Assembly: GCF_011075055.1 (NCBI RefSeq)
Contig: NC_058154.1
Span: 5,071,501-5,135,500 of the forward strand
Direction: 5' to 3'
Length of the DNA: 64,000 nucleotides
DNA from: Mangifera indica
Taxonomy: Eukaryota > Streptophyta > Magnoliopsida > Sapindales > Anacardiaceae
Under the pieces are notes generated by a model, which was not told where the DNA came from, made no database searches, and worked only from the letters and a program-made list of their open reading frames with translations. The position numbers were made by a program, and so were the translations under genes. Below, piece by piece: positions 1-13,213 of the stretch. Position 1 is the first letter of the stretch. Each line of letters starts with the position of its first letter.

Positions 1-3000
1 ACACATTCCAAAATTTTGAAAGGCCTTACAAACCTTAGAGCACCTTTTCGTCTGAATCTTATAATGTGATGTTAGAGGGCTACTCTTACAAATACCATGT
101 CACCAATATGAAACTCTAAGTCTCACATCCTCTAATTTGCATAATTCTTTTGATGATCTTAAGCCTATTTCATCTACTTTCTAATTAATTTTACATGCTC
201 GATCATTTTTAGGTCATTTCTAGTCCCAAAGCCTACTCCAATGCATCTTTCTCACCTATCTTATCCTAATAAAATGGTGATCTACACTTTCTCCTATAAA
301 GTGTCTCATATGGAGTCATTCGGATGGTTGCCTAATAACTGTTATTGTATGCAAGCTCCATCAAAGGCAATACATCAGTCTAACCTACTTCTTGGTCCAT
401 GTAACATGTTTTCAACATGTCTTCGATCACCTAGTTTACCTTCTTAGTTTGCCTATCCGTTTTAGGGTGATAAGTAGTGCTAAAAGCTAATCTAGTACCC
501 ATAGATCTCTGTAAGCTCTGTTAGAATGCTGAAACAAATCTTGTGTCTCTATTCGACACTATAGTCTTAGGTTCCCTATGAAGTCTTACTATCTCTTTAA
601 CATAGATTTGACCTAATTGATAAAAACCTGTGTTATCTTTAATTAGAATGAAATGAGTCGACTTGGTCAAATGGTCCATAATCACCTATAATGCATTAAA
701 TTCATCTCTGACCTTCAACAATCTAACCACGAAGTCTATCAAGATGTGCTCTTATTTCCACAAAAGAATACTTAGAGGTTATGATAACTTAGATTGTCTT
801 TGATGCTTAGCCTTAATCTACTAGCACATTAGACATTTAAAAACAAAAATGGCAATATCCTTTTTCATGTCAAACCATAAAAATGACTTTATCAGGTCTT
901 GATACATCTTGACACTCCTAGGGTAGATAGTGTAAAAGGAACTATATGCCTTTGTAAAGATCTCACATCTCAGCTTATCATCATTAGGAACACAAACCTA
1001 ATTACAAAACCTCAACACATTGCTAACCATAACAAACTTAGCCTATGTACTATTGATAACCCTTTGCCTTATTTGAACATACCACTCATTTGCCAACTCT
1101 GCCATACAAATCTCATCAAGAAGGGTCAGTTAGATCCTTATTCTTGCCATTAGTCCAGTGATTGACTCAATTTGCTTCCTCATTAAGTCATGTTTTAACT
1201 CTTTATAGATAGTGATATGAGACAAGACAACGTTTCTATTCAAAGCATTAGCTACTACTAGCCTTAGCTATGTGGTATCTAATAACGCAATCATAATTCT
1301 TTACAAGCTCTAACCACTTTTGTTGCCTCATGTTTAGTTATTTTTGGGTTAAGAAATATTTTACGCTCATGATTTGTGTACACATTATATTTTATGCCAT
1401 ATAGATAATGTTGTCATATCTTCAGAGCAAACACAAAAGTAGCCAATTCTAGATCATGGGTAGGGTATTGAATCTCATACTCCTTAAGTTATTGAGCAAC
1501 ATATGCAATCGTTTTACCCTTCTACATTAAACTAACTCTTAAGCCTTTATGAGAATTATCTGTGTATGAGTTATACTCTTCACCCTTGGTTAGTAATGTT
1601 AAAACTAGTGCAAAGGTCAATTTCTATTTCAACTCTTGGAAACTCATTTCACAAGCATTAGACCATCTGTAAGAAACATTATTTTTGGTCAACTTTATCA
1701 ATGGTTAGACCAACTTGGCAAAATCCTTCAAAAACTATCTATAGTACCCTGCCAAACCTAAGAAACTCTAAGCCTATTCTGCTATCTTAGGTCTCTACCA
1801 GTCTAACATTGCCTTAACTTAACGCAGGTCCACTAAAATATTATTAGTCAATACCACATGACCCAGGAATGCTATTTGATCCAACCATAATTTACACTTG
1901 GAAAAATTAGCATATAACTACTTCTCATGTAATCTCTATAACACAAATCTCAAGTATTACACATGACCCTCATAGGTTTTAGAGTCAACCAAGATATCAT
2001 CAATGAACACCATGATGAACCTATCGAGGCAATCCTAGAATACTCTATTATTAAGTGCATGAAGAATGCAAGTGCATTGGTCAATCCAAAAGACATCACT
2101 ATAAACTCATAATGCCTATATCTAGTCAAAAATGTGGTTTATGGAATATCTCTTTCAACCACCTAGACTTGATGATATCCCAATCTCAAGTATCTTTAAA
2201 AATATAGAAACACTTTTCAATTAGTTAAATAGATCATTAATTTGTGGCAATAGGTACTTATTCTTGATAGTCACCTTATTCAACTCTCTGCAATCAATGC
2301 ACATACACATCGACCCATCTTTTTTTTCATAGAGGATTGCAATGCCTCATGGTGAATGGCTTGGCTTAATGAAATTACTATCAAGGAGTTCATGTAGTTG
2401 TTTTTTTTATTCTTAAAGCTTAATTGGGGCTATTCTATACGGTGCATTAGAAATAGGTGTTATCTCGGGAGCCAACTCAATATTGAACTCCATCTCTCTC
2501 TTTGATGCCAACCTTGATAACTTATCAAGAAACATATCCTAGAATTCACACACAATAAGAGTAGACTATAAACTCGGGACTAAATCATCAAATTTACTTG
2601 TAATATTCTGCAAATAACCTGTATAACTTTCACTCAGCAATTTTTTGGCTTTAATGTCATTAATCATCATACTTTGAACTTGGTCTTGACCGAAGGTGAA
2701 CTGCTTACCATTATCTAGATGGAACCTGACTTTCTTCTTTCTACAATCAATTTTAGCACCATACTAGCTCAAAAAATCTATACCCAAAATTACATCAAAA
2801 TCAGATATGTCAAACATAGTTAAATCAGCTATCATATTTTCACCCCTTAGGGTCACTGTTTCATCTAACAACATTTGATTATAAAGAATATTATCACCAC
2901 TAGGCATTTAAATGCATATATCATCATTAGATGTAGCTTCTAATCCTAGCCTCTCAATAATACCATGAGTGATAAAACTGTAAGTGGCACCAAAATTAAT

Positions 3001-4400
3001 TAGTACATATAAATAGAAAAAATGGAAAGTTAATTGAACAGTCACAACAGATGGGCTAGCCTTAGGCTAAGATTGAGTGGTTGCAAATACTCTGGCTTGA
3101 CCTCCCACAATAGTTTACTCAGTGAAGGCTAGTACCTCAACGATGCACTCTTGGGCTAGATAACTTAGCTGTTTGCATCTGTAACATAGTTTTTGCCCTA
3201 TACAGTCACTTATGTGTCTACATCCATACCTATAGAAATGAGGAGGATTATACATCTCGGTTTGTATTTTCATCATGGATTTTTATCTCGTCTTGGCCTC
3301 TTGCTCATCTAGTTTGTCCTAAACTAAAAGCTCATTTTGCCTTGAAAGTTCTAACTAACACCTTCATGACTACCTTCTGACATTGCCTGCTAATATCTTA
3401 GGGTTGAGGTTGTATATTTAGGTTGTTCTAACATATCTCTCTCTTGGGCCATCCTTAGTCTCATAGCCTCTAAACTTTGGGCTTTACCCACTAGCTCTTA
3501 ACAGGTCCTAAAAAGGTTATCTCACGTCAATACATCTTTTGCAATATTTTCTCTGAGCCCATTGATAAAGATTTTTGTCTTTCCTTTATTTGTACTTGTC
3601 ACACCTAGAGCATATCAGGTCAATGCATTCAATCTGGTGGAGAATTTCTTAACCATCATGTGTTCTTGCCTTAGTTTAAGGTATTCTTATGCTCAAACAT
3701 ACAATGTATCAGCTCTAAAAAACTCTCTCTCAAAGGCTTTTCTAAACTTGACCCATGTCATCATGTCTTCTAGTATGTGTCACGAAGTGCTTGCCACCAA
3801 ACCTTAACATCAACTCTTATCAAGTAACTAACACATCAGGCCTTTTTATAGTCTAACATTTGAAAAAGCTTTATTGCCTTCTCAATGACCTCTAACCAAT
3901 CATTGACCAACATTGATCCCATCCTTGTTCCATGGAACTTTGGGGGCTAATGTCTGCCAACTAAACTATATATAGGGTGGAGTTATCCCTTATTACTAGT
4001 AGTTGTATTCCTCTGTACCTTCTTGCCCTCTTAACCTAGTTGGGGTGACAAATCTATAACTAGTGAGTGCTTAGTAATATAAGGCCCGATTGGATACCCC
4101 ACACTCTCCTCATAATTCTCTTAGAGAATTTGCTAGATCAACTGTCTAATCACTGAGGTGTCAATTTGTGATGCTATAACTATGCCAGTGCATATCCTTA
4201 TGTCTTCTTTTGATATTGTCATCCTTAGTCATTATTTGTCTAATCATTGAGGTATGAATCAATGACGGTGCAATACTTGAAGATACTTTCTTGATTTATG
4301 AAGAATACCTCTTACTCATTACCCATAAGCTTCCAAGATAACATCATCTTGAAATAACACACATATTTAGGCATATATATACCATAACTCCAATTTAGGT
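1..4400 (-). pseudogene. Broken Ty3/gypsy gag-pol coding region
   Basis: Minus-strand fragments of a retroelement polyprotein. A gag region lies at about 3300-4300. A CCHC knuckle at 3145-3186 reads C-x2-C-x4-Y-x4-C, so its His is now Tyr. Protease remains are near 2930-3000 (GATYSFITH). RT remains near 2270-2340 read [17 protein letters not shown], and the catalytic VFIDDIL is at about 1990-2010. RNase H remains near 1310-1370 read like the intact copy's [14 protein letters not shown] Cys pair of the integrase zinc finger is near 800-830. The integrase core near 430-720 includes STTYHPKTDRQ and DHLTKSTHFI. Many stops and shifts separate these pieces. It cannot encode an active polyprotein as it stands. 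Confidence 0.85.
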
Positions 4401-4505
4401 TATATAATAATTACAATGGTTGGCGCGCGGGACCAATTAATATTGCATGGGGCTACTTAAACATTTATACAAACATTTAACACTCTTTGGGTTCCTAAGA
4501 CCATG

Positions 4506-4516
4506 CTCTAATACCA
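4506..4516 (-). other. Primer-binding site (initiator tRNA-Met) of the left Ty3 element
   Basis: On the minus strand this reads TGGTATTAGAG, one change from the TGGTATCAGAG site that pairs with initiator tRNA-Met. It lies a few bases from the LTR end (...GGTGTTATA), the expected position for starting minus-strand DNA synthesis. Confidence 0.7.
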
Positions 4517-4521
4517 AAAAT

Positions 4522-6700
4522 TATAACACCTCTCTTAAGGGATATACCCTTACCTGGAATATGTGCCCGAGCAAATGTGTTACTCTAAACTTTTTCAACA
4601 AGAAGTACATGAATAAATAAATATTTGCATGGCACCTAAATAAATAACCGCAAACCCAAAAGCATCATTATTACTTCATAAAATCAAATTCGAAATTAAC
4701 AAGTAAATAATTGAATGAGTTTAAACAAATCCCAATGCAAAACAGTAAATAATATCCAATCATAATAAAATGACCAAAATGACTCTATTATCATGCAATG
4801 TCTCAGGTTAGACTATTGCCTCAACCGTCGCCTTGTTGTTCCACGAATCTACCTATAAAATCACAAGGGAATACAATGAGTTAAACACACTCAGTAAATA
4901 GGTAAACATATAGTATAACATCATAATTTATTTCACATGTGTCTTGTGTTTATCAATATTGTAGTGTTTCAGATGTTTTCTCGGTATCCTAGATGCCCAT
5001 TTGATCGACTTGACACCTTATGCCTAATTCCACTCATTAGTGTCATCCTAGATGACTTATGTCCAATGATATAAAATGATGTCCCTAACACTTAGTGAAA
5101 GCACGTGACATCCTTGATGTCAACTAAACGATGTACCTTTTACATATGTTGGTCGAGCTTAGGGTTAAGGTCACATAGACGGTTACATAGACTAACCCTA
5201 TTGCTTTTACTATCACACCACACACAGCATATGGCTACGTCATATTGCACAAAATTTAGTGATGCGCCACATTGCACTAAGCTTGGTGGAACGTACGCCA
5301 TACATAGCTTAATGGTAAGAATCTCATGATGCATTGTTGGTATTTTCAATTCTAAAACCCTCTAATCGGGGTCATGTCATTATCCACACCGTTACAATGG
5401 TTTCTATTATTAATGGCCTTCGTTAGGGCATTTCCCCCTATTTTTCTTCACAATTACACCTTTCAGGGTAAAATAGTCATTTTACTAATCATATATAATA
5501 CTCCTATATTTTTAATTGCTAAATTCCATTTTCCCCCCAAAAATACATAGGGATGTGTCCTTAACACATGAAGGTGTTCTCTTTCCCAAGACACGCCTAT
5601 GCATACGTCACGCACAGAGAGAATTTTCCCCAATTCCACACAGGCGTTTGCCCATTTCAATTATGATTATAAACATTTTTCTAGTCTTTTAACCATTATC
5701 ACAACTTTTGAATCACACCGTTTAGTCATCAAATCATTACCATACACTCCATTTTCGCAACATACTAAAGAAATGATGGAATGGTATCAATTCCAAGCCA
5801 TATGCATATTAATCTATGCAAACACTCTCAGATGAAACCATTCAAACTAACCCCACTAGTTTTTCAATCAAATATAGAACAAAAGATCAAATGAACATAA
5901 TCCAACACACATGCCTTACAACTGAATTTACCATTGGCTAAACAAGATTACAACTATTCATCTATAAACCAATACCACTATAACATTAATCATCAATTCA
6001 ACCATCAATCCATTACACACACACACACACACACACATATATTCTTGCCACTGATCGGTTTTTGAAAATTATGCTATTGTTGAAATTTTGTATACATTAA
6101 CATGTGATTGCAATTCAAAATGTTAGATTATCAAAAACCAATCAAGATAAGGAAAATTATGCTACTTACCTCTTATCTGTAGATGAGCAATGAATCTTTG
6201 CGTGGAAAAATGGATTTTTGACTATTCTAGTGTATTCCACTAGCTCCTGACACTTTCATAGGCCTCACAACTCTTTGCTTTTAGGTAAGTTTTGTGAAAG
6301 TGTTAAGCCAAAAACATTTGAACCCTTTTTATTTTCACTGTAATTAGCAATACATGAGTGTGTATTGTTCATACAGTGTGTATGTCGTTGCACTATAATG
6401 GTAGTTTTCAAAATCTCTGCAAAGCTACTCCTTATCCAAAAATTCAAACGCGTTAACTACATACGGACGTCTATTGTAGTATACACAGGTGTGTATGTTT
6501 CTCAGACTTAGCCAAATATCACAAATCACACAAAAAATACCATTTTGCCCCTGCCATAATATACACAGACATGTGGCCTATCCATAAAACCATGCATCAC
6601 GATTTCCACACACACACACAAAATTATATTAGCACAATGGATATAAACAAGCCCAAAAGACTAAAATACCCTTGTGCATATCTACGGTTGCTACATCAAC
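4522..6700 (-). repeat. LTR of the left Ty3/gypsy element (outer boundary not resolved)
   Basis: The LTR end next to the primer site is clear: on the minus strand it ends GGTGTTATA, like the GGGGTGTTACA end of the Ty3 element at 38603. About 320 bases inside lies a block (4830-4895) in the same position as the block 270 bases inside the intact LTR. I could not find the outer TG end because the partner LTR is outside the window. The 6700 limit is only a guess from the 2.56-kb LTR of the related copy. Confidence 0.45.
6015..6037. repeat. (AC)n microsatellite
   Basis: Uninterrupted AC dinucleotide run of about 23 bases inside the AT-rich LTR or flank. A shorter CA run occurs near 6609-6620. Confidence 0.9.
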
Positions 6701-8640
6701 CCAAACAATGGCAAGTTACGTCCCTTTTGTTTCAAAATTGAAAATTCCTTACAATCCCATATTTTTTTTTTTTTTACTTTTGTTTCTCACAATCAACTCA
6801 TCATTTTATCTTTCAATTTTTTGATGCTTTGAAATGACAATTTATATCAGTGACCCAATTAGGTAAGAAACCTATTACTTTGTCAAATTTATTTTAAAAT
6901 AGTCTCGTAATGATAGATTTTGTCCCTCATTATTTTAGTTATAAAGAAAACTTGAACTCGATTGATAATGGTATGATAAATTCTTTTCTTATCTCTATCA
7001 TCTGAGCCTAATCTTGACCCATTTATAAAAAAAAATACAAGTCTGATTAATATTATCTGGTAATACAATCACTAAGATTTGACAGTCTTTTTTCTTTTTA
7101 AGTTAAGGCAAATCATATAAGACAAGAGAGACATTTTAAATATATATTATATAATTTTTCTGTTTTGTTTTTCAATTTAGGGTTTAGGGTTTTTTTTAAT
7201 TAATATTTACTTCCAAGGTGTTTTTTAATTCTTGAGGATGACATTTACATGACTTGAATCTGACTCGACTATACTATATAGATGTGGGATATAAATCATC
7301 TATTATTGTTAAATCACTTTATGTAAAATAGAAAAATCAATTAGTGTAATTTGTTAATAGTTATGTTATGTGTTTGAGAGACTATAATTGAATCTTGACT
7401 GTATATTATGTTAGAAAGTATTTGGACTATAATTTGAAAATAGATTATGAATTGTGTTATGTTAGGTCTAATGAACAATTTAATAATTTGATTTGAAATG
7501 TTATAGTGATTTTAAGCATATATGTATTCCATGAAAAGTGCTAAAAGTAGGTTTGATATTATTGCATGTTTGAAAAAGTATTATTGATGATACATTGTAT
7601 TAAACTCATATATACACGTATTAAACTCATATTGTATTGATGATACATTGTATTAAACTCATATATTGATGAAAAAGTATTTCTTCTATATCTAAATTTT
7701 ATTATTATTTTTTTTACTATTCATTATATTTGACCTAAATAATTCTCATACCATTTTTTTTTTTGTTATTGTATTTACTAACTTGGGTGTCGCGCCTAAC
7801 ATTTATCATCGTGGCTTACTTGAAAAGTGAATAGTAATTGGACAGTGTGACAAATGTCAATCTGCCCCCACCTAGGCATAATATCTATTATTTAACCCTA
7901 TTTTCCATGAACATTGACTGGATGTGGTGAACAATAAGTAGACACAACCACACCAACTAGGTTTTTGATATCTAATGACATGAGAATCCTCCCATTTCAA
8001 GCAAAATTCATAATTCCATCAAATAAAATCAGTCAGTATATTAACCAGAAACAATATCTCAACATCCAATAACCAATTTTAACTAAAAAGAATAATTTAT
8101 ATTCTAATTTAAATTTTAAATTTAAACCATTACCCTGAAACTCTTAGTAAAAAATTGATCATTTTTTTGACAAAAATAGCACTTAGATCACACCCTAGGG
8201 TAATGAATAAGTAATTTTCATCAATTAACGATCAATTTCAAACTCAAAAATAAGATATTCAATTTGAAAAACTGTATATTTTAACTAAAAATAAAGACAA
8301 TAGCTATTATTTTTAAAATTTTTGCAATTATAAGTTAATACTAACTTTAGAACTCATTTGGAGATGAATTTGACAAAAAAATTGAAGAAGAAACAAAGAT
8401 CTGGAGCTCGATAGCCAAGGTTAGAGGGGTGGGTGATTTGAAATGAATCAACAATGGTCAAAGCTACATTGGACACTTAGACAATTTCGATAAAATGCAT
8501 TTTCCAACTCTATCTTTATAAAGTGGATTATCACCATTTAACCCCAAAAAAATAGGTTAATAACCCTTAAAATAAAACATACAGTTTAAATTATAGATTT
8601 TTATAACGAGGTACTCAAAAAATTAAAAGAAAGCGGGGGT
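6700..8640. other. AT-rich spacer without a recognised gene
   Basis: No open frame here resembles a known protein. It holds poly-T runs (6760-6776), a short telomere-like TTTAGGGTTTAGGGTTT at 7176-7192 (such telo-boxes occur in plant promoters), and a local 30-base direct repeat at 7583-7665. Nothing else stands out. Confidence 0.6.
7583..7665. repeat. Local direct repeat, two identical 30-base units
   Basis: Units at 7583-7612 and 7636-7665 are identical over 30 bases. The core ATTAAACTCATAT also occurs a third time in the gap (about 7619-7632). Probably a replication-slippage product. Confidence 0.85.
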
Positions 8641-8699
8641 TTCTTTGTAAAACTAAAATCCATCGGAGACCCAGAGGGAATTCTCAAATTAGCGAGCGA

Positions 8700-8815
8700 G
8701 TGGTCATCTGCTTTGTGTCCAAAGCTTGACCAACCAAACGGACCGAACTACCAGTGAACTTTTAAGCTCCGCAAATATATACACACAGCCTTCTGTGTAA
8801 AACCCTCCGTCTTTT
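8700..8815 (+). promoter_or_regulatory. Promoter-like region upstream of the PHL7-like pseudogene
   Basis: GC content rises here relative to the AT-rich spacer. A TATA-like AAATATATACAC lies at 8773-8784, which would place a transcription start near 8805-8815, followed by a pyrimidine-rich leader (8815-8960). A TTGACC W-box-like site lies near 8725. The position fits a retained plant gene promoter and 5' leader; that role is inference. Confidence 0.4.
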
Positions 8816-9358
8816 TGAAAAACTTCACTTTAACTACAATCACACTTGTCAATCCCAAAACTCCAGTACTTTTTATTTTCTCTCCGAGGCTTTTAAGGTA
8901 CTATCCTCCGAACTCCTCGTTTTGTATTTTCTTAAGTTTGTATTTTCTTCGATTGATAACAAATAAAGAAAAAGACCTGTATATGTATGGAATTACTATA
9001 TCACTTGATGGTCGAATCGTAAGAGAAACGGACGAATTCTGGTGTTATTTGGAGACAGAGAAACTGAATATTGTATTTTGAGATATGAGTATGTTTATTA
9101 GTATGTTTTTGTTACCTAATTTAGAAACTGAAATGGGTGGGATACTTGTTCTCAAGAGACTTTTTTTTTTTTTTAATCTGGTTTTTCAGAAAAAAGCTAA
9201 TTTAGAAACTGAAATGGGTGGTTTTTTATTATTGCAAACAAAAAAAGTTAATTTTTTTTTTTAATTTAATAACAAGCTAAACCAATTATGTTTTCAGATC
9301 CCTTGTTTCATATATTTAAAGAATTCTTTTGTTCATCTGTTTTTTGATTTCAACAACA

Positions 9359-11180
9359 GAAAACAGTTTTAAAAAGGATCTGGGAGGCAGTGCTTGCGGT
9401 GGACTTCTGATCTTCATGACTTTTTTGTGGATGCTGTTATGTAACTTGTTGGACCCGAAAGTGACTGTTTCTATTTAAAATTGTGAACATCTTGCTCTTT
9501 ATTCATTTCCCTCATTTATTTATTTGATTAGAATAAGAGGTGGCATGTGGGAAACGTAATTATGACTAAGTCAGTAAAACTTTGTCTGCTAGTTTTGATT
9601 AGTGAGGTGTTGGGAAAAATTTGGTGTCTAGGCCTATAATAACTTAAATAATTTGCTAGGAACTGTTTGATATATTGATTCGTATTGTGAATATTGGCTG
9701 AAATGACTCCTTCATGCATGTGTAATGACTCCTTCATGCCAGGTTGCCCAAGCCCCTGTTTTCTTTCTTTCTTATTTTTAATTTGTTGGGAGCAAACAAA
9801 AATTCAATATTGGCAATATCGTTTATATTTGGGCGGAATTTAGTTGTCCAAAAACTCACAAGTGTATTGTTTTCTCCATGGCAGTTTATTAGAAGTATAT
9901 ATCCAAATCATCTCTTTGATCGGACTGGATTCTTACTTCAATCTTAACATATTTTTACATATGAGGAATTTTCATGGAAAATTTCAAATGTATAAAGAGT
10001 CTGTATACATCAGGACTGAAGGATTGATGTCCTGTTTGAATCAAGTCTTTTTCTTCTTGACGTGGAGGATCAGGCCGTCCAAAATTATATTGTTCCTTTA
10101 AAACTTTTCAATTTTGTAAAATTGATATTGTCTGTGTGGCTCAATGTTGATTACAGTGATTCTTGAATAGCCATGCTTTTTCTTAATGGCTCAACACTTA
10201 TGTTATTATTTAAACATGTTTTGCTTGGCAACCTTTTCGATGTATTTAGGGGAAACACTCAAAGAAGTTTTAAAAGTGATGGGTGTACCTGGACTAACCA
10301 TTTATCATGTGAAGAACCATTTGCAGGTGCAATCCTCTGGATGCGACTAGAAATTTGTGCACACAGACATGCAAATATTGATGTTGATGTATCTGATTCC
10401 TGAAAGCGATTGCAATTTGTCTTCATTCTTTTTGTAGAATTACCATCTTGAAAAGTTGCAGCAGAATCTCCTGCTAAATGTGAAGTATCCCTTTTTGTTT
10501 TACATACTTATTTCACTAGCTTTTCATTATTTATTTTGTTCTGTTTTACATTTAAACTTGTAATTCTGAAGTTTGAGAGAATTCTTCCTTAAATTGTAGA
10601 TTCTAATAGTGAGAGGACAGTCTCTGGAGAGAGCCTGTCTGGTGTGGATTTTTCCTGGTGTGTAACTTTTTTCTTGTTCAGAAAGATTACATTGTCTTAC
10701 ATTCGTTGGCCCATGGCTCTCATTATGTTCTTGAGTCTGAAGGAAAAGTTTAGAAGATCTGATGCTAAGTGTAATATATTGCAAACCATTGTCCTTTTCA
10801 GGGAAGTGTGCTAATTAATGAAGCGTTGACAATACAAATGGAGGTTCAAAAACATCTTCATGCGCAGCTTGAGGTTTGGTTCCATTCTTCTCTTTTTAGG
10901 TTGAGTATAAAAAGTAAATATAGAATTGGATTTCTTTGGGAGATTTTTCTTGCATTCATGAAAAAAACTGCAATCAGTTTAGGTTCACTTGATTTAGGTG
11001 CAAAAACAGTTACAAGTTAGAATTGAAGCTCAGGGGAAATACTTGGAGAGGATCATTGAGGAGCAGCAAAAACTTGGAGGTGCACTAAAAGCCCCTAAAG
11101 CTGTACTATCAGCTGCTGACAAGGGCAATTCATCACTTTCACAGCCTCCTCCTGATGCCCCTGTGGAATCCTCTTCCTGA
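9359..11180 (+). pseudogene. PHL7: PHL7-like MYB-CC transcription factor pseudogene (six exons recognised)
   Basis: MYB-CC proteins bind DNA through one MYB/GARP repeat and dimerise through a coiled coil; PHR1-type members act in phosphate-starvation signalling. Exons I can place, with GT/AG borders: about 9359-9460 (LRWTSDLHD, then a TAA at 9442-9444 inside the MYB repeat), 10250-10326 (VMGVPGLTIYHVKNHLQ, where the family has HVKSHLQ), 10438-10484 (NYHLEK, then a one-base loss that shifts the frame to ESPA), 10600-10661 (SGESLSG), 10802-10873 (INEALTIQMEVQKHLHAQLE) and 10998-11180 (VQKQLQVRIEAQGKYLERII). The order and spacing match PHL7-like genes. The C-terminal tail is short, stopping at 11178-11180, and no initiator exon was recognised. 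Introns remain, so this is a decayed genomic duplicate, not a retrocopy. The PHL7 assignment within MYB-CC is likely but not certain. Confidence 0.85.
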
Positions 11181-12202
11181 TCTATTGGGATGGCTCACAA
11201 ATTTATCTATTGAAAGCATGATTTCGGTGGTTAAATTAAAGTCGGTATGGTTCTGATGCGATATTTAATGTGTTGTTAAAGTAAGACTCCCCAAACTGTG
11301 AGCTAAAAAATGTTTATCACTGTAGATAAAATGTTTACTTTATGTAAATTATTAACTTAAATGTATTTTATTCGTAATAAAATGCATAATTAGTTAGTTT
11401 TTCTGTTTGTACAATTGTGCTCTAGCATGTTCAGTCTTACTAACTTATTAAAGCCGGTTAAATGTAAACCTTAGGGTCATTAAAAGTAGTAGAACCTTAA
11501 GATTTCTTAGGCGGAGAGCTGGGTTCCAACTGCATTGACCCCATGATTAGTGAAATCCTTAATTATCTTGTACAGTGGTTGTGGGTCTAATTATTGTATC
11601 CCGGATTTTACTTGTTCGGCAAAGCCATACAAGGTTCACTGACCATATAAAAAAAAAAAAAAAAAGAAAAGCCCATGTGATGTAGTTGTAATGAAGTTTC
11701 TGAAGTTTTGAAGTTAGTACATTAAGCCATACAAGTTTTGAAGTTAGTACCATGAAGTTTTCAAAGTCTATTGGGAGTTTTGGTCTAGTGATTATATTTA
11801 GTCATTGCCTATGCCAGTCTTTTATTAAATTTGTTAGGTCATTTAATTAATCTAGTTAAGTAAGTTCAATTATTATGCTTGGAGTTATTATTATATTAGG
11901 AGTTCATTGAAGGTTATATAATGTCAAACTCTTTTAAGTATTCTTATGCAAAATTAAATAAATAAAACTCACTTTTCAGCCCTAATTTTATTCTCTCTTT
12001 AATATACTTTTTTGGAGGCTTTGTTTCCTCACATAAAGCTAAACAAGATCTTAATATCGGTGCTTTCATTGTCTTCTTTTGATGATGGATGACACTTGTC
12101 TTTGCATTTTGGATGATCAAGTTACCAAGTTGTCTCTTGCTTAGATTGCTTAAGTTTTTACATCGATCATGCATGGTGCATGGCTAGACTCGTTGAATTA
12201 AT
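11181..12202. other. Spacer between the pseudogene and the retroelement block
   Basis: Probably the former 3' flank of the PHL7-like gene. It holds AATAAA-type sequence near 11376-11382, a poly-A run at about 11649-11666, and a short direct repeat (AGTTTTGAAGTTAGTAC) near 11703 and 11733. No coding potential was recognised. Confidence 0.5.
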
Positions 12203-13213
12203 TGTTAGGTTATTAGGTCGTTGGATACTGGCAAGACAATGGAATATATAAGCAAAAACATAAGAGGGATACTCGAAAGCCTCACCAAGGATCATATTTT
12301 ACAAATAATTTCATAAACATACAATGAATATCCATAAGGTGTTTAGAAACCAATATCTACATTGGATTGCTCATCCAAATGTTTGCGTGACTAGAAGATC
12401 ATTATCCAACCCACAATGAGGTGACATTTTAGTATCTACGCAAAAGAAAGACTTGGAGAGGTTATAACTATTCACTAGAGGTTGTTAGGGCTTTGTGAAT
12501 AGAGTGTGCATATTGGGAGTCATCTCTAATGGCTAGGAATTGCAAAAGATGCTTTTGATTTTGAAATCGTGTTCGTATAAATAGAGCACATCATGAATGC
12601 TTGTGCATAAATTGCATACACGATCATTCCTCTTTATTTAGCATGAATGGTTGTTCATGGTCAAGTAAAAGTCAAACTGAGCAAATTTAATCCTATTGGA
12701 TAAACTCAGTTTGATCCAAAATTCATACCACCTCAAGTCTAAGGCTCATATGTACCCATGAGTTAGAGGTTTTATTTCCATAGACACATGAACAACTATT
12801 TGTCTGAAAAACTTCTTAGCATTTTAGTTTGATGAACATGTTTGTAACATGCACCCATGTGTTATACTAAGTTGTCAACTAACAATTTCGATACGTGAGA
12901 ATTGTCGTCACCTTCTGGTGGGGTCACTAAACACTATGAGAATCTCATTATTATTACTACTTATGCCCTTGGTCATACTAATATCAGGATTATGAACGTT
13001 TCTAAAATGACCATCTTTTGTGTTATAGGGTTCACACGATCAGTCGTCTAATCTCATTGCCACGATTCTACCATTCTAAGGACATATTATTCTCACAAAC
13101 ATATTATGTCGAACATTAAATGCATGAACAATATAATACCTTTTATTAATAAATAAATAAATTACATAGTTATAAATGTATAACCTGATTGGCTTTAAGG
13201 GACTATCCTAACA
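12203..13213 (-). repeat. 3' LTR of copia-1 (family-A LTR, internally deleted)
   Basis: The plus strand begins TGTTAGGTTATTAGG and ends CTATCCTAACA, the inverted TG...CA ends seen in all family-A copies. A purine-rich tract adjoins it at 13214-13232 on the minus strand, as expected for a 3' LTR. At 1011 bases it is about 0.7 kb shorter than other family-A LTRs (1.64-1.86 kb); the middle is missing. Confidence 0.75.

Larger units (their letters stand above)
1..4521 (-). mobile_element. Decayed Ty3/gypsy retrotransposon internal region, truncated by the window edge
   Basis: Read on the minus strand, the stretch carries the Ty3 order gag, protease, RT, RNase H, integrase from high to low coordinates. 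The primer site sits at 4506-4516 next to an LTR that begins at 4522. The 3' end of integrase and the other LTR lie outside the window. Every domain carries stops and frameshifts, so no long open frame survives. Similarity of its motifs to the intact element at 38603-48485 suggests a related chromovirus lineage; the lineage call is inference. Confidence 0.85.

Noticed and set aside
8815..9081. 88-codon open frame upstream of the PHL7-like exons
   Set aside because: It resembles no protein I know, has no MYB-CC N-terminal sequence, and lies where a 5' leader would be. Probably chance.
11440..11666. Possible SINE ending in a poly-A run, with a GGTTCCAAC box-B-like motif
   Set aside because: No convincing box A, and only a weak six-base flanking match. 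Not enough to call.
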